Of a stretch of DNA of 64,000 nt, positions 11,395-24,224 are shown one piece after another (positions within the stretch are counted from its first letter, which is position 1; every line of letters begins with the position of its first letter). Position numbers and translations under genes: made by a program. The stretch covers positions 2,232,001 through 2,296,000 of the forward strand of contig JAUTDP010000012.1 of NCBI GenBank assembly GCA_033439795.1. The letters run 5' to 3'. Below the pieces are notes generated by a model. That model worked only from the letters and a program-made list of their open reading frames with translations, made no database searches and was not told the origin of the DNA. The DNA comes from Sordaria brevicollis (Eukaryota; Ascomycota; Sordariomycetes; Sordariales; Sordariaceae).

Positions 11395-13173
11395 ATGGAT
11401 GCTTACTCCATGTCCGTTGCCAGTGCATCCCATAAGAGCACCTCAAGGATATATCAGGATTTGAAATCATCCAGGTTGCACACCGTCTCAAGTTTCAGCT
11501 TCGACAAGTTGTCAAGTCGACTCGGCATAATGACCACATCGTCAAAGGTAAGAAGTCCTCTCACGAGCTGACAAGTTATGAAATGCTTACATCCAAGCAG
11601 TCTGGCACGATGGAGTCTTCAAAGAAGCCACACGTCGGCATCGTGGGCGCAGGCATGGCAGGTTTGCGGAGCGCCGGCTATTTACTGGAGCTCGGATTCC
11701 AAGTCACCATTCTTGAAGCAAGAGATCGTCTCGGCGGAAGGATATACCAAGAAAAGCTACCCAACGGGCATTTCGTGGACATGGGAGCGAACTGGATTCA
11801 CGGAACAAAAGAGAACTCCATCTTCCAGCTCGCCAAGGAGACGGGTACCATAACGACAAACTGGGACGGTGACGCAGCAGTGTTTGATGAGCATGGGCAG
11901 ATGCTTCCAACAAAGGACGGAGAAAGGTTTTCGACGATAATGTGGAACATCATTGCGGAGGCTTTTCAGTACTCGGACAAACACAGCGCTGAGATCGACG
12001 CCAGCAGGTCACTTTTGGATTTCTTCAAGGAGAAGGTGGTGGAGCAAATACCGGAGACAGAAGAGGACTACGCAAGGAAAAGGGACATTGTGCTGCAAAT
12101 GGCGGAATTATGGGGCGCATTCGTGGGCAGTCCTGTTGAGAAGCAGAGTCTCAAGTTCTTTTGGTTGGAGGAGTGTCTAGACGGAGGTATGCATGACCTT
12201 TTCAAACCCATATCCTGAAAGATACACTGACAAGAGACCAGAAAACCTTTTCTGCTCCGGAACCTACCGAAAAATCATGGAACAGATCGCAGCCCCCGTC
12301 GTCGATGGCGGCGCCGACATCAAACTCCAGACCAGAGTCACCGAAATTTTTGGTAAATCTCACACTGGTAGCAACACCGTCAAAGTCAAGACCACCAACA
12401 ATCAGATCTACGAATTCGACGAACTCATCCTCACGACACCTCTCGGCTGGCTAAAACAAAACCTCCACGCCTTCCACCCTCCTCTCCCTCCGCGTTTGAC
12501 AAGCGCCATCCAAAGCATCGGCTACGGCTGTCTCGAAAAAGTCTACATCTCCTTCCCCAAAGCCTTCTGGCTGGAACACGATTCTTCTCAGGGGGACGAC
12601 CGGACCGTTCGAGGTTTCTGCCAATGGCTCTCCCCCTCCTACGCCCCCTCTACTAACCCATCACGATGGACAAACGAAATCGTCGAGCTCGGCTCCATCG
12701 ACCCATCCGTCGCACACCCTACTTTACTGTTCTACATTTACGGCGCCGAGTCCGAATACGTCACCTCCAAAGTCCGCTCCCTATCCTCTGGTACTTCTAA
12801 GGGAAGTACCGAAGCAGCCCAGTTCCTCTACGAATTCTTCCGCCCTTATTACTCCCTCCTTCCTTCCTATTCCCCTTCTTCCCCCGACTGCCATCCCAGC
12901 GGATACCTAGCCACCGACTGGCTACACGACGACCTTGCGGGAAATGGCAGTTATTGTAACTTCCAGGTTGGGTTGAAAGAAGGGGATAAAGATATTTTGG
13001 CCATGAGACATGGTAACCCCGAAGAAGGGGTGTGGATGGCGGGTGAACATACGGCTACGTTTGTGGCGCTGGGGACGGTGACGGGGGCATATTGGAGTGG
13101 GGAGGATGTAGCAAGACGGGTTGCGGAGGGGTATGGAAGGGCTGTTGGGGGAGTGAAGGAGTCTGCGGTTTAA
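11395..13173 (+). CDS. FAD-dependent amine oxidase, polyamine oxidase/LSD1-like
   Basis: Predicted exons are 11395-11547, 11601-12186 and 12242-13173, giving 556 residues. Both introns (53 and 55 nt) have GTAAGA/GTATGC donors, a CTGAC branch site and a CAG acceptor, and both joins keep the frame; the second joins EECLDG to ENLF. After an N-terminal extension of about 60 residues comes a Rossmann FAD-binding motif (GIVGAGMAGL, about residue 64), then ARDRLGGR, GANWIHG, and near the end the second flavin motif (VWMAGEHTATF ... GTVTGAYWSG). This is the classic amine oxidase family fold; family members oxidise polyamines or methyl-lysine with FAD. The substrate cannot be told from sequence. There is no C-terminal SKL, so a peroxisomal location is not supported. 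An alternative start is the ATG at 11610 (MESSKKPH), which would drop the extension and put the first intron in the 5' leader. Confidence 0.85.
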
Positions 13174-15441
13174 GTATGAGATAGTAGGGAAATATGGTGG
13201 TTTGAGAATGAGGTTCGGCAGGCAGGAGTTTTGGGATATCGAGGTTCATGATGGGCACATATAGCGTTTGTTTGGAATTATTTCAGAGAAGTCAGGATAC
13301 TTTCCCGGGTGGCGGATACACAAGATACGGTCTGATGGATCGTCATCCCTCTTTCTACGGCGTTTATGGCGTATGGCGGTGCGGCTTTGCGGCGTGGTTC
13401 TGAATTTTGTGACACCTGGGCATTCGAGTGATACCTGAGAACCCGCAAATCCGTGGAACGTCGACGTTTGGACGTTGGTGTAAATAAAAAGATGATAGAC
13501 ACGCGCACAAGTAAGTCATGGCGACGTCAGTGTTTTGACTGACAAGTGTTTCCGTTGATGCAGCGTTCAGACAGTCCTGAAGTCAATTCCACTTGTTGAC
13601 CTGGAGTTGACACATTGACGGCCGGGAAGAGGCCTGGACAAGCCGGAGATAGATCTACGGGATTGTCTGATACCTGAGATCTATCTCTAGGCAAGAGTTC
13701 GTGGCACTCAGACCAGCCTCCTCCTCGGTCGAAGAAGAAGAAAAACAAGTTCTTTTGCCACCTTTGACAAGCCATCAAGACATTCTAAACTTGAAATGGG
13801 AACTTTAGCGATGAAACCTGTGATCGTGGCCCTGATGAGCGGCCAAGCTACACTACACCGTGACCGATAAGCACATGGTCGTCGACGGTTGATCGTTGTT
13901 ATAGAGGAGGTTGAATGAAGGGCAAATCGGTCAACTGATTGGCGATAGTGACCACCCTTGAAGCCTGTCACGGGGTTGGCCCAGCACCACCAGCATCACC
14001 AGCACCCCGGCAAAACAGTGACCCTGGTACATGGTACTCCGCACCCACCTCCACCACCCGCATCGCTTCAATCCGCAGCGCTTGCACCACCTCGGACGCC
14101 GATGACAGAACCCCCATCTGCGGTGACGGGAGGCATCTCACCCGGTTGATGCATCTTCCAGCAAGTGGAAGTGCAGTGTCGGATACTTCCCCAATGATAT
14201 GCCCCTCCCAAGCACCGCGCATTCTTTCCTTTCCACGACTTTGTTACAACTGGAACACAGCAGTGCGATTTAGGCGGTTCAGTTGGGAAGTCACCACTGC
14301 CAATCAATTACAATTAACATCCACATATTCTCTATATGCCTGCCTATGAGGTGACTTTGGGCGGTGGTACTCGCATCGATTCACAATCACATTCTCACAC
14401 TCAGGCACGGGCATTCTTCAACCGCCATCCTTTATCACCTTTCTTCTTCTTTCCCTATACAACCTACTTGTCTATAGTCACTTGGTCCGAATTGAGTCAC
14501 GGCCTTTTCTACGACTTGTTTCCAAGTTACGGTTCCCATCTTTCTTTTCACCTCCATCAGACTTTGCTCACTTAGATCACCCCGCCGGATCGGTCCCGGT
14601 TCAACAGCCAGTTCAGTGTTCCTGAAACAATCGACAACGAACAACAGGCCAGGCTCCAGTTACAGGCTCCATTCCCACTCTGAGTGCCACCGAATCCCAG
14701 ACCATCCCTCCCCCGTGAACGTCACCAACGCCGGGCTTCGCGCTATCTCTTATCAACAAACGGATAAGGCAACCGACCGTTACACTCGCCTTACTTGTAC
14801 CTACAAGAGACCGGAACTATTCCTAGACAACCTCCCCTTCAACAGTCACAGCCCTCTATACATTCCTCCATGACCAACTAGTTTACTACCATAGATACTA
14901 CTACTGAAAGGTAGACGAGACCAACCCTCAGAATCTTTCAAAACCAGAATACAACTCAGCGATGCCCGCGGTTCAATCATGACCCTCCCCGTCTTCCGCT
15001 ACCTCGTCCATACCGCTACTCGGCTTCCTGTTGGATGGTTGTTGTCATTGGAGGGCCATCTTCAGTGATCCAGTCCCTCCCTACCTAGACGTACCCTTCT
15101 TCGTCATCCTCGCTCGATATCCCATAGGCTTGTCATCTCACTCTGGCACGCTGCTTGTGTCTTGACATTTGCCGGATAGGCCCTGAAAGAGGTTGGGTTT
15201 GCCGTTAACCGACCGACTTCGGCATCTAGACTTATACCCTTCCTTATACACCATCACACTTTCCGCCCGCATCTACCTACCTTGTCTGCCTAGAGCCGCC
15301 GCCACTTACACCACTCTATCCCCGGCGTACCTTGACGGCCACCCCGGGCTTCCTCTTCTTCGCCTCTAGAGCTCACCTACCACGATACCCCAAACATAAT
15401 AACGAGCGAGTAGACGGACGATCGAACGAACCATCGAAATC
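13174..15441. other. 2.3-kb intergenic region upstream of atg2
   Basis: Only short overlapping frames without protein character occur here. It is non-RIPed, with pyrimidine-rich stretches close to the atg2 start (about 15,220-15,440), and probably contains the 3' end of the oxidase transcript and a long promoter and leader for atg2. I see no gene. Confidence 0.6.
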
Positions 15442-18400
15442 ATGAACTTCTTTCAGTCCTTCCGCAACTCGCTTTTACCAAAGCAGTTGCTTCGCTTCGT
15501 CTTAGCACGCCTAGACATTCTCGACTCCCAGGCTCTTGATCTAGACAATCTTAACTTTGCTATCGGTCGACATACCGTTCTAGAGTTCCGTGATGTCGGA
15601 CTGATTCTATCCGTATGTCCTGCCTCTCCCTGTTCGCTTCTGCTCTGCCATTATACTAACCATATGGCGTTACTTGCTGCCTTGACATAGAAACTCGAAG
15701 CCATCGCAAAACTCCCCTCGACTTTCACGATCCAAAAGGCCAAAGTCCTGCTACTACGCATCACGATACCGGTCGATATATACAGCAGCCCAATTTTACT
15801 CGAGGTTGAAGGTGTTGATAACAGGATACGGGTGGCGTCCAAGCAAGAGCAGGATGAAGAGACAGCCAAGAGGAAGCGATCACGCAAGGACGGCGAAGAG
15901 GCTGTGCCAACTGCTGCCGACTTAGCACAGTCTTTCCTGCAGACATCTGTCCCGACCGATGAGCAGAGGCGGCTGGAAAAGGCTCTCGCCGAAGAGGCCC
16001 AAGAGGCACTCTCAGAGTCCATGAGCGACTCCGAAACCGACGAGGATGGCTCCTTCGCTACCTTTGGCACCGGCCAGGGCCTGTCGTTGCCGACTTTCTT
16101 GACCAACTTCCTCCAGGGCATCATCGACAGGATGCAGATCCGAATTCACAACGTCTCCTTCCAAGTCGAAATGCAAGTACCTGTCGAACCGGGCCTCACG
16201 ACAACAGATTCTGTTACCGTCCAGCTGGCGTTGGATGAGGTGATTGCGGAAGGAGTCACAGCGCCTGGACAACGAGGAGATGGTTCCCCTGTGATAGTCC
16301 CGAGGGCAGGCAAGCGTCATATTCTCCTAGACAACCTCCGGGCATTCCTGATCACAGAGGCGAACGTATTCTCTTCGTTACTTCCCAACCAGTCTGCACA
16401 TTCCTTGGTGAAATCGTCGCAGGGATCAGCAACTCATGATGTACCGCCATCACTTCACGATATGTCGCGTTCGATGCTGTCATCAGTGGGAGGGCTGGAT
16501 ATGAGCATAAGCCCAGATCAGATAGAAGCCATGGAGAGACTTGCAGAAAGCCATTATGAGGCGCGGGACAGCGAGGATGCCCTGAATATTCCATATGAGG
16601 ACGACACTCGACAAGAAGAACCCGACGAGAATGTTGATGGATCTTCACCGCTTTCAACGCCTAGGGCATCCATCTACCAGGACCATGAGGCACCGATTCT
16701 CCAGGACCATGCCAACTCAGCTGTTATGGAGCATCAACCGGAATTGTGGTCGTCTTACGAGAGAGGGATTCGATCTGAACCTTCTCTTCAACCTCCCACG
16801 AGTTTCCAACCTCCGGAGATGCGAGCTGGTGATGTGTCTCCGGCACCTTCTGAGCCTTCTTCGTCCGCTAGTTCAGTACGGTCAGACGACGACATACCTG
16901 GTGCCGAGGTGGAAGATCTCGCACAGTCACATCTCTATAGCCATGAGGAGGCAGAGAGTATGTACATGAGTGCGTTTTCGGATGCCCGTTCAACAATGAT
17001 TCATGAGGGCAACATGCCAGGGGGTTGGGAGTCTTCATCTTCAGGTGGCGATTCGGCTTCTGAGCGAGAGCCTTCAGCCACACCTGTTCAGGTTGAAGAG
17101 AAACCGCAATCATCAACAAGCGAGAATCCAGAACCGGCTGACTCAGAGACTACTAAATCCGAGTCGTCTCAGGGCGATGAGCCACACCACGAAGATGCTT
17201 CTACACCACGCGGGATTACGAGGATGGTTAAGGAAATCGTTTCACTGGAGTCGATATCTGTATATGTCCCGTCGACGAGGAAGCAACAGCTTCCGGTGCC
17301 AGTCACCAACCTCGCCAAATCGAATCCTAATATTCCAGGAGCGTTCTCAGTTCACCAGTCAATGCACAGTAACGCCATGGAACAGTCGAAGGTGTCAACA
17401 CCGGAGGACCGAGAAGACGAAGAAGAAGATCGCCGGGATGAAGGTATTGAAGTTGTTCTCAAGCCTCTGACATTGCGGTTCGATTCGTCTGTTGGGTTCC
17501 TGCTCGCTATGGTTGTTACCCGGTTGTTGGAGGCGTTTAACGTGTCTTCAGACGAGCCTACGAAGGCCAAACCGCCCAAGGAAGAGTCGAGTATGCCCGA
17601 CATCAAGCTCACATTGGAGCAAGTAACGGTACAGTTTCTGGAGAAGCTGGCTGGTGTGGCCGATTCCGCGAAGAGGATATACGAGGCGCAAAAGCCCGAC
17701 TTCGGTTCAGATGTCCTTCTCGAGGCTAGTCTTACGAACTTGAATGCCTCTGCGCAAAAGTCCGGATCGCAAACCGAAGTGGATGTCACCATTGAGAAGT
17801 TCCAGTTCGGTTATGCCGATGAGGCCGTGGTCTCGTTTACTGGCGAGGTTGATTTGACCCAGTCCAAATCCACCCTCGACATGCTAGCCACTGGACAGGA
17901 TATCGCAGTTAAGGCTGTGATGACACCCGATGTAACTCGGGTCGATGTCAAGACATTACCTCTTTACGTCAAGCTTGATCTCCAGAGGTTAGATGAAACT
18001 TTTAGCTGGTTCGGAGGACTCAGCAGCTTCCTTAACATGGGATCGTCAGAGGCCTCGGAAGCCAAGGCCGTACAACAACCTGCCAAATCACCACCACCAA
18101 AGACCCGGGGCGTCCGCTTCGAAGCCCAAGGTGACCCTAGGGAGACCCCGTCATCCAAGGAGAGCAAGTTTGATCTGCGCATCAATGCCGTGTACGTGGA
18201 CCTACTTGGCAAGGACTGCAGTGCAGTTCTGAACACAAGTGCGATGAAGCTAGTCCACCGCGAAGGAGGAACCGGTGTTCACTTCTCCAAGATCAAGCTC
18301 TCTGGTCCTCACCTGAGAACTTCCCTCGCTAAGCCGCCAGTCCTATTGGAAGTTATTAATACCCGACTGGACTATGTCTTGACGCCTCGGACCAAGGATC

Positions 18401-21400
18401 TCGAACGGCTTCTTGAGCTTATTACGCCCTCAAAGGTCAAGTTTGATGAGGACGAGGATGAGATTATGGTTGATACCCTGCTGAGGCAGAGGAGGAAGGG
18501 AGCGGTGCTTGAGCTGAAACTTGCTCAGGTCAAAGTGAACGCGGGTAACTTGGCTTTGCTTGATTGTGTCCCGAGCTTGGTGGAAGATCTTGCCAAGCTC
18601 GGGACGGTCGCAAAGTATCTGCCTGAAGATGATAGGCCGGGGCTTCTCACGCTTGGGCTGGTCAATGATTTGTCCTGCGAAGTTGATGTAGGTGGCAGGG
18701 TTGGGGTTATCAACGCGCGCTTGACAAACCTTGAACTCGCCCAGATCACCGTGCCCTCGTTGGTGGCTGTTGCGGTAGGCGGTATTACAATCAACCGAAA
18801 CGAGAAGGACGACGCGAAGAAGGAGGAGCTGGTTAGCACGTCCACTGCTCATGCCCCTGGCGCGTCGAAGCCGCCTGTCCTGATGATGCGCATGATTGAC
18901 GATATCGAACCGGTATTGAAGCTTAAGCTGTTCGGGCTGAACGTAGATTACCGGGTACCGACCATCATGGACGTGCTGGGGCTTGCTCAGGAAGATACGA
19001 CGCCCGAGGAGTTCGATGCTCATCTGGCCGCCTCTGTGGCGAACCTTGGAGGCCAGGCGACTGCTGCACTGAGGAGACAAGATACGCCAGAGAGCCCGGT
19101 GGTGGAAAAGGAGTTCAAGCCGATCAAGCTTGATGTGGCTTTCCGAGACTGTGTCATTGGTCTAAATCCTCTGGGCATACATTCGAAGATGGCTATCGTC
19201 CTCGCGGACTCGCATCTGGAGGCTATCCCAGGCAAGGACAGCACGCTTGACGCTACTGCCACTTTGAAGAAAGCTTGTATTCTTCTCATTGACGACGCAA
19301 GAACCTTGCAAGACGCCCAGATCAACGCACGAGGACGGGCACCGGCTATGAGCACCCCTCAGGCTCTTGATCTTTGCAGCAAGGGATTCGTCAGCATTTG
19401 CGAAATATCGTCCGCCAAAGCTGTCGTCAAGGTTGGCAAAGATGAGGACGGGGAATCTCACGTGGAGATATCTGTTCGCGATGATCTGCTCGTTCTCGAG
19501 ACTTGCGCGGATTCAACACAGACGCTCATCTCGTTGGCCAACGCGCTTACGCCGCCTACTCCCCCTAGCAAGGAGATCAAGTACCTGACACAGATAACGC
19601 CTATTGGTGATATGCTTGCGTCGATCACTCAGGATGCATTTGGCAGAGCAGAGGGGGAGTATGACTTTGACAATGACTTTGCTGGTGCTCCAGGCATCAG
19701 TGAGTGTGGAAATGAAGAGGACGATGACTACTACGGCATTGGAAGCACGGAGCATCTTGAGGTTCAGTCTGAGGGGTATGGTGTTGCCGAGGAGTTGTTC
19801 GATGCTACGAACAGTTCGATGCTGGGCGATATCGAGGTGCAGAATACCAATGACGGCATGCTAATCAGCACAGCGGGTCTTGACGAGCCTCCGGCAAGTA
19901 GCCAGAGTGAGAGCGACTTGGATATTCAGGAGAACTACTTCTCTTCTGAACCGGTCAAGAACACGACGCTGCGCTGGAACTCGAGGAAGAACCTGTATGA
20001 TCAGTCGAGCGATGCTAAGGTCATCAAGAGCCCGCTGGTCATTTGCGTTCGGGATGTTCATGTCATTTGGAATTTGTATGATGGGTACGACTGGGTTCGT
20101 ACGAGGGAGATTATCACCAAGGCGGTCCAGGATGTGGAAGCTAAGGCATACGAGCGCAAGGCTCGGGCTGAGCGTCACACGTATGAGGACGAAGGGGATG
20201 AGGCGTCAGTTGTTGATGACTGCTTGTTCAACTCGATCTACATCGCGGTGGGACCCAACGGTGACCCGAGCAACCTCAGACGGGCTATAAACCAGGAGTT
20301 GCAGTACCAGGACACCACCACCGAAACCGAGTCCATCGCCACCACGGCATTCACCACTTCGACTGCCCGCGCTTCAGGCCACCGCCACTCACGGCCACGG
20401 GCGAGCACGCTGAAGCTTGGTCGCAGCAAGAACCACAAGATCACGTTCGAGCTGAAGGGTGTCAATGTTGACATGGCGACGTTCCCACCTGGAAACGAGA
20501 CGATCAATACCATCGATGTTCGGATCCACGACTTGGACGTCTTTGACCATATCCGGACCTCAACATGGAAGAAGTTCGCCATGTACGACATCGACGCTGG
20601 CGAACGGGAGCTTAGTAAGCACATGGTCCATCTTGAGGTCCTCACCGTCAAGCCTAAACTAGACTTACCGGCTACGGAGCTCGTGGTGAAGGTTAACATC
20701 CTTCCATTGAGACTTCACGTCGACCAGGACGCTTTGGACTTTATCACGAGGTTCTTTGAGTTCAAGGACGAGTCGCAGCCTATTCACCAGTCAACTGATG
20801 ATGTGCCGTTTATTCAGCGCTGCGAGGTCGGTGATGTTCCCGTGCGGTTGGATTTCAAGCCGAAGCGGGTGGACTACGCCGGGCTGAGATCCGGTCACAC
20901 TACGGAGTTTATGAACTTTGTCATTCTGGAAGACTCCAGGCTGGTGTTAAGGCATATCATCATCTACGGTACCTCCGGATTCGATAATTTGGGCAAGAAG
21001 CTCAACGACATCTGGACCGACGACGTAAAGTCTACTCAGCTGCCCGGCGTCCTAGCCGGCGTTGCGCCCGTTCGCTCGCTCGTCAATGCCGGCTCGGGAT
21101 TCAAGCAGCTCATCGAGATTCCTCTTCGCGAGTACAAGAAGGACGGGCGCATCTTCCGCAGCATCGGCAAGGGCGCTACTGCCTTCGCAAAGACCACCGG
21201 GACGGAAGTCGTCAAGCTAGGCGCCAAACTCGCCATCGGGACTCAATACGCTCTTCAAGGCGCCGAGGGGATGCTAGCCAAGAGTCCACCAACGGGCCAC
21301 TACGGCCCTTACCACAGCCACGCCGGGCCATCCACACCAGGCGGTGGTGGAGGCGCAGATTTCGACGCCCTAGACGAAGATGACTTTGCCGCAGAAGACC

Positions 21401-21789
21401 GCACTCCCAAAGCCATTTCTCTATATGCCGACCAGCCGCTGGGAATCATGCAAGGTGTGCGGGGAGCATACGCCAGCTTGGCAAGAGATATAGCGATTGC
21501 GAGAGACGCGATCATCGCGGTGCCTACAGAAGTAATGGAGAGCTCGAGCGCCCAGGGGGCGGCGAAGGCCGTGCTGATGCAGGCGCCGACGATCTTGTTT
21601 AGACCCGCGATTGGAGTGAGTAAGGCGATCGGACAGACGTTGATGGGGGCGACGAATTCGTTGGATCCTAATCACCGGAAGAGGGTTGAGGCTGTGAGTA
21701 ATCCCCTGACTTCCGTGATATGTGTGAGAGTGATGATGTTGAAGGGATGATGCTAATGATGTGATGAACAGAAATATAAGAAGCACTAA
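15442..21789 (+). CDS. atg2: Autophagy-related protein 2 (lipid-transfer protein)
   Basis: Exons 15442-15612, 15691-21693 and 21772-21789 give 2,063 residues. Intron 1 (78 nt) joins DVGLILS to KLEAIAKLP and completes a chorein-type N-terminus (LLPKQLLRFVLARL ... ALDLDNLNFAIGRHTVLEFRDVGL). Intron 2 (78 nt, GTGAGT donor, GCTAATG branch, CAG acceptor) precedes a tiny last exon coding for KYKKH. The middle contains long acidic/Ser-rich disordered segments. The C-terminal part (FKQLIEIPLREYKKDGR ... FRPAIGVSKAIGQTLMGA) matches the conserved Atg2 C-terminal region. Atg2 family proteins sit between ER exit sites and the growing phagophore with Atg9 and Atg18 and move bulk phospholipid through a hydrophobic groove. 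Identification rests on the N-terminal and C-terminal signatures and the size. Confidence 0.93.
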
Positions 21790-22338
21790 ACGACGAAAGG
21801 TTATGAGCCGCCGAACACGAGTACGACTATAGTAATGGATATACGGAACAAACGACGTACGCTTACAGTTGTTTTGTTTGAGTTGGTTTGGGTGAGCTGC
21901 AATGTCGAACCCTGGATGAGCATAGGGAGTGCTGAGAAACGATCCGACGGTTTGGGCAAGAAGGGATACAGATCTCCCACTCTCCTCTTTCCGTTTTTCT
22001 TATTGTCTTACCACAAGCATGGAACGCATGGAACATCAAGGTCGCTTTCGGTATAGCTTTCACGGTTTCTTTTTGCTTTCCCATGCTCGTTATGTCCTGG
22101 GTTATTACGGGTTGGTTGGGTACACGGTCAGCATCATTGCTTTGTTCTTTTTATCAATAGCACAGAAGTCACACAGACAGGACACAACACGAAGGGAAGA
22201 GAGATGGGAAGATGGGATATAGTAAGGTAGGAAGGTAGATGAATTGCATATTATAATTTTATCTCCAGGAGTGCCACGACACTTTGTTTGCCCTTTAATA
22301 AGTAGAACATCTGGGAACAATCTCCAACAAGAAAACAA
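21790..22338. other. intergenic region between atg2 and the tRNA gene
   Basis: It presumably holds the atg2 3' untranslated region. No supported gene is seen. Confidence 0.6.
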
Positions 22339-22410
22339 GGTCCGCTGGCTCAATGGCAGAGCGTCTGACTACGAATCAGGAGGTTCCAGGTTCGACCCCT
22401 GGGTGGATCG
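22339..22410 (+). tRNA. tRNA-Arg (anticodon ACG), intronless
   Basis: 72 nt fold as a cloverleaf. The acceptor strand GGTCCGC pairs with GTGGATC (with G-T pairs), the anticodon arm TCTGA/CTACGAA/TCAGG places ACG at positions 34-36, and the T arm is CCAGG/TTCGACC/CCTGG. The discriminator base is G. The T-loop B box (GGTTCGACC) is the internal RNA polymerase III promoter. A34 would be read as inosine, so it decodes CGU/CGC/CGA arginine codons. Confidence 0.95.
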
Positions 22411-22447
22411 AGATTTCAAGCATTCAGAGTTTCTTCTGAAGTTCCTC

Positions 22448-22454
22448 TTTTTTT
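22448..22454 (+). terminator. RNA polymerase III T-run after tRNA-Arg
   Basis: Seven consecutive T residues lie 37 nt after the mature 3' end. This is the first run of more than four T downstream of the gene. Confidence 0.6.
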
Positions 22455-22881
22455 GCAGATTTTTTTTCGTTGTTGGTTGTGAAGATGGGGGCAAGGGTGA
22501 CCCCTGACTGTGGAGTCTCTGGTTACTAACCGCGGGGAAGCTTCATGACAGCTTCATCAGGAAGATGACGCTAGTCAAGCAAGACTGTACAAGTAGTTCT
22601 TTCCTTTTCGCTGACGGCTGCAGTAAATAATGAATGATTTGTGCTCTTGTGTTATGCTCATTAAGTAATGTCTGTATGTCTATGCCTTTAGGGCTTTTCT
22701 CTCAGCGCTTGCTGCCTTGTATACGTGTATAGTCCAGTCAAACCGACCGTTCCGAACCCATTACGTCCTGTCTTCTCTGTTCTCAAGAGGAAACCAAGCT
22801 TTTTTGTTATGTTCATTCATCATACATATACACAGAACCTCTATCCTTCTCTCCAGTCCATCTTTCTACCCTTTAGAAAAA
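22455..22881. other. intergenic region downstream of tRNA and desaturase
   Basis: It contains the 3' flank of the minus-strand desaturase gene. No gene is supported. Confidence 0.6.
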
Positions 22882-24224
22882 CTAAGCCTCAATCTCATCA
22901 TCCCCCCACCCCGCCTCCTTCGCCTGCTCCTTCTCTTCCACCTTAGCCGTCACACTCCCACCACCCACCACCCTACCCCCGACCTTTCTTTTGACTCTAC
23001 ACCTCATCCCAATCTCCTCATCGAAAATAAACTGCCACAGCACATACACCCAGCTCTTATGCTGCGGCAGCCCCTCATAAAACTCGGAAGCAATCTCGTA
23101 CAGCTTGGGAAGTCTCGTCCAGGGGATAGCAGGGAAATCATGATGTTCGTTATGCAGTCCCACATTGTAGGTAACCCAGTTCAGCGGGCCATAATACGAA
23201 AACGTTTCCGGGACGGGGATCTTGTTGGCCGGGTCGCGAGCTTCGGGGGTGATTTTCTCGTAGACGTAGTGTTCGGCGATAAAGTGGCCGGCGGTGGGAT
23301 GCAAAGAACCGGCGAGGAAGCTGGATAGTAAAAAGTAGAGGAGGGAGTTGAGGGTGAAGAGGGAGTCTGGGAGGAGGTAGACCATGGAGTAGTCGAAGGA
23401 TAGCTGGATGGCGAGGTTGAGCCAGTGGACCCAGGTGAAGGGGACGCGGTAGATGGCCATGGGGCGCAGGGCGTAGAAGAAGATTTGGAAGGTGCAGAAG
23501 AAGGCTTTGCCGAGGATGGAGTCGAGAAAGAAGGCTTCGAAGGCGGTGGGCAGGTCCGTGTCAAGACCGTCGACGCCGAGGGATTTGTGGTGGGTTAGGT
23601 GGTAGGGCTATTGTCATCACTCTCTGTTAGTATCAAGTTATGGAGAGGAAGGACGGATGAAGGAAAACGTACCCGGAAAGAAGCACTATACGGCACCGCA
23701 ATGGGCAGGTTGGCAACAATGGCAAACAGCCTGTTGGCGGTAGGCGAGCGGAAGGCCAGGTTATGCGAGATCTCGTGGATGGCGAGGAAGAGGTTCTGGT
23801 TGCAGGTGGCGCCGAAGACGTACGCCGTGAGCCAGAACTTCCACGAGAAGAAGGAGGTGTCGCGCAGGAGGTGGGCGAGCAGGAACTGGAACGAGACGAC
23901 GCCCAGCACAACCCATTTCGTTAGGGGTTCGGGACCGCAGAGCTTGGTGACCTGTTGAAGCATACAGTTAGTATGTTGTCTTCGAGAAAGTGTACAAGTA
24001 TAGAGTGGTTAGAGAGGGCAACATACCTCTGGATGCGCCTTGATGATAGCCATACGCCGCGTCCGGTGCGGTTCCTCGGTATAAGTCCAAAAGAAGTCCT
24101 TCTCGAGAGCATCGTTCTGGTCGGCAGCACCGGTAGTCTCTAGCTTTCCACCATTCTGCTGTTGTTTCCTTTGCTTGGATCCTGACGTGCCTGTCGTGGC
24201 CGTCGTTACTGCGGAGGCAGCCAT
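22882..24224 (-). CDS. Sphingolipid delta(4)-desaturase (DES1 family)
   Basis: Minus-strand exons 24224-24027, 23951-23673 and 23607-22882 give 400 residues. Introns of 75 and 65 nt have GTATGT and GTACGT donors, ACTAAC branches and CAG/TAG acceptors. The N-terminal DES signature (EKDFFWTYTEEPHRTRR) precedes several membrane segments. The three histidine boxes of the desaturase superfamily are present: HEISH in exon 2, HLTHH at the start of exon 3 and HNEHH further on. The third exon also holds the conserved stretch PETFSYYGPLNWVTYNVG. Enzymes of this family introduce the 4,5-trans double bond in dihydroceramide at the ER membrane, using a di-iron centre, as a step toward glucosylceramide in fungi. 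The C-terminal about 30 residues are charged and variable. Length fits the family. Confidence 0.93.

Noticed and set aside
12187..12234. Shorter first choices of acceptor for the second amine oxidase intron (AAG at 12234, GAG at 12236)
   Set aside because: Only the acceptor ending at 12241 restores the frame and gives EECLDGENLF, which fits the family.
23599..23958. Plus-strand 119-codon frame opposite the desaturase
   Set aside because: It lies opposite exon 2, which carries the conserved histidine box; it is a shadow frame.
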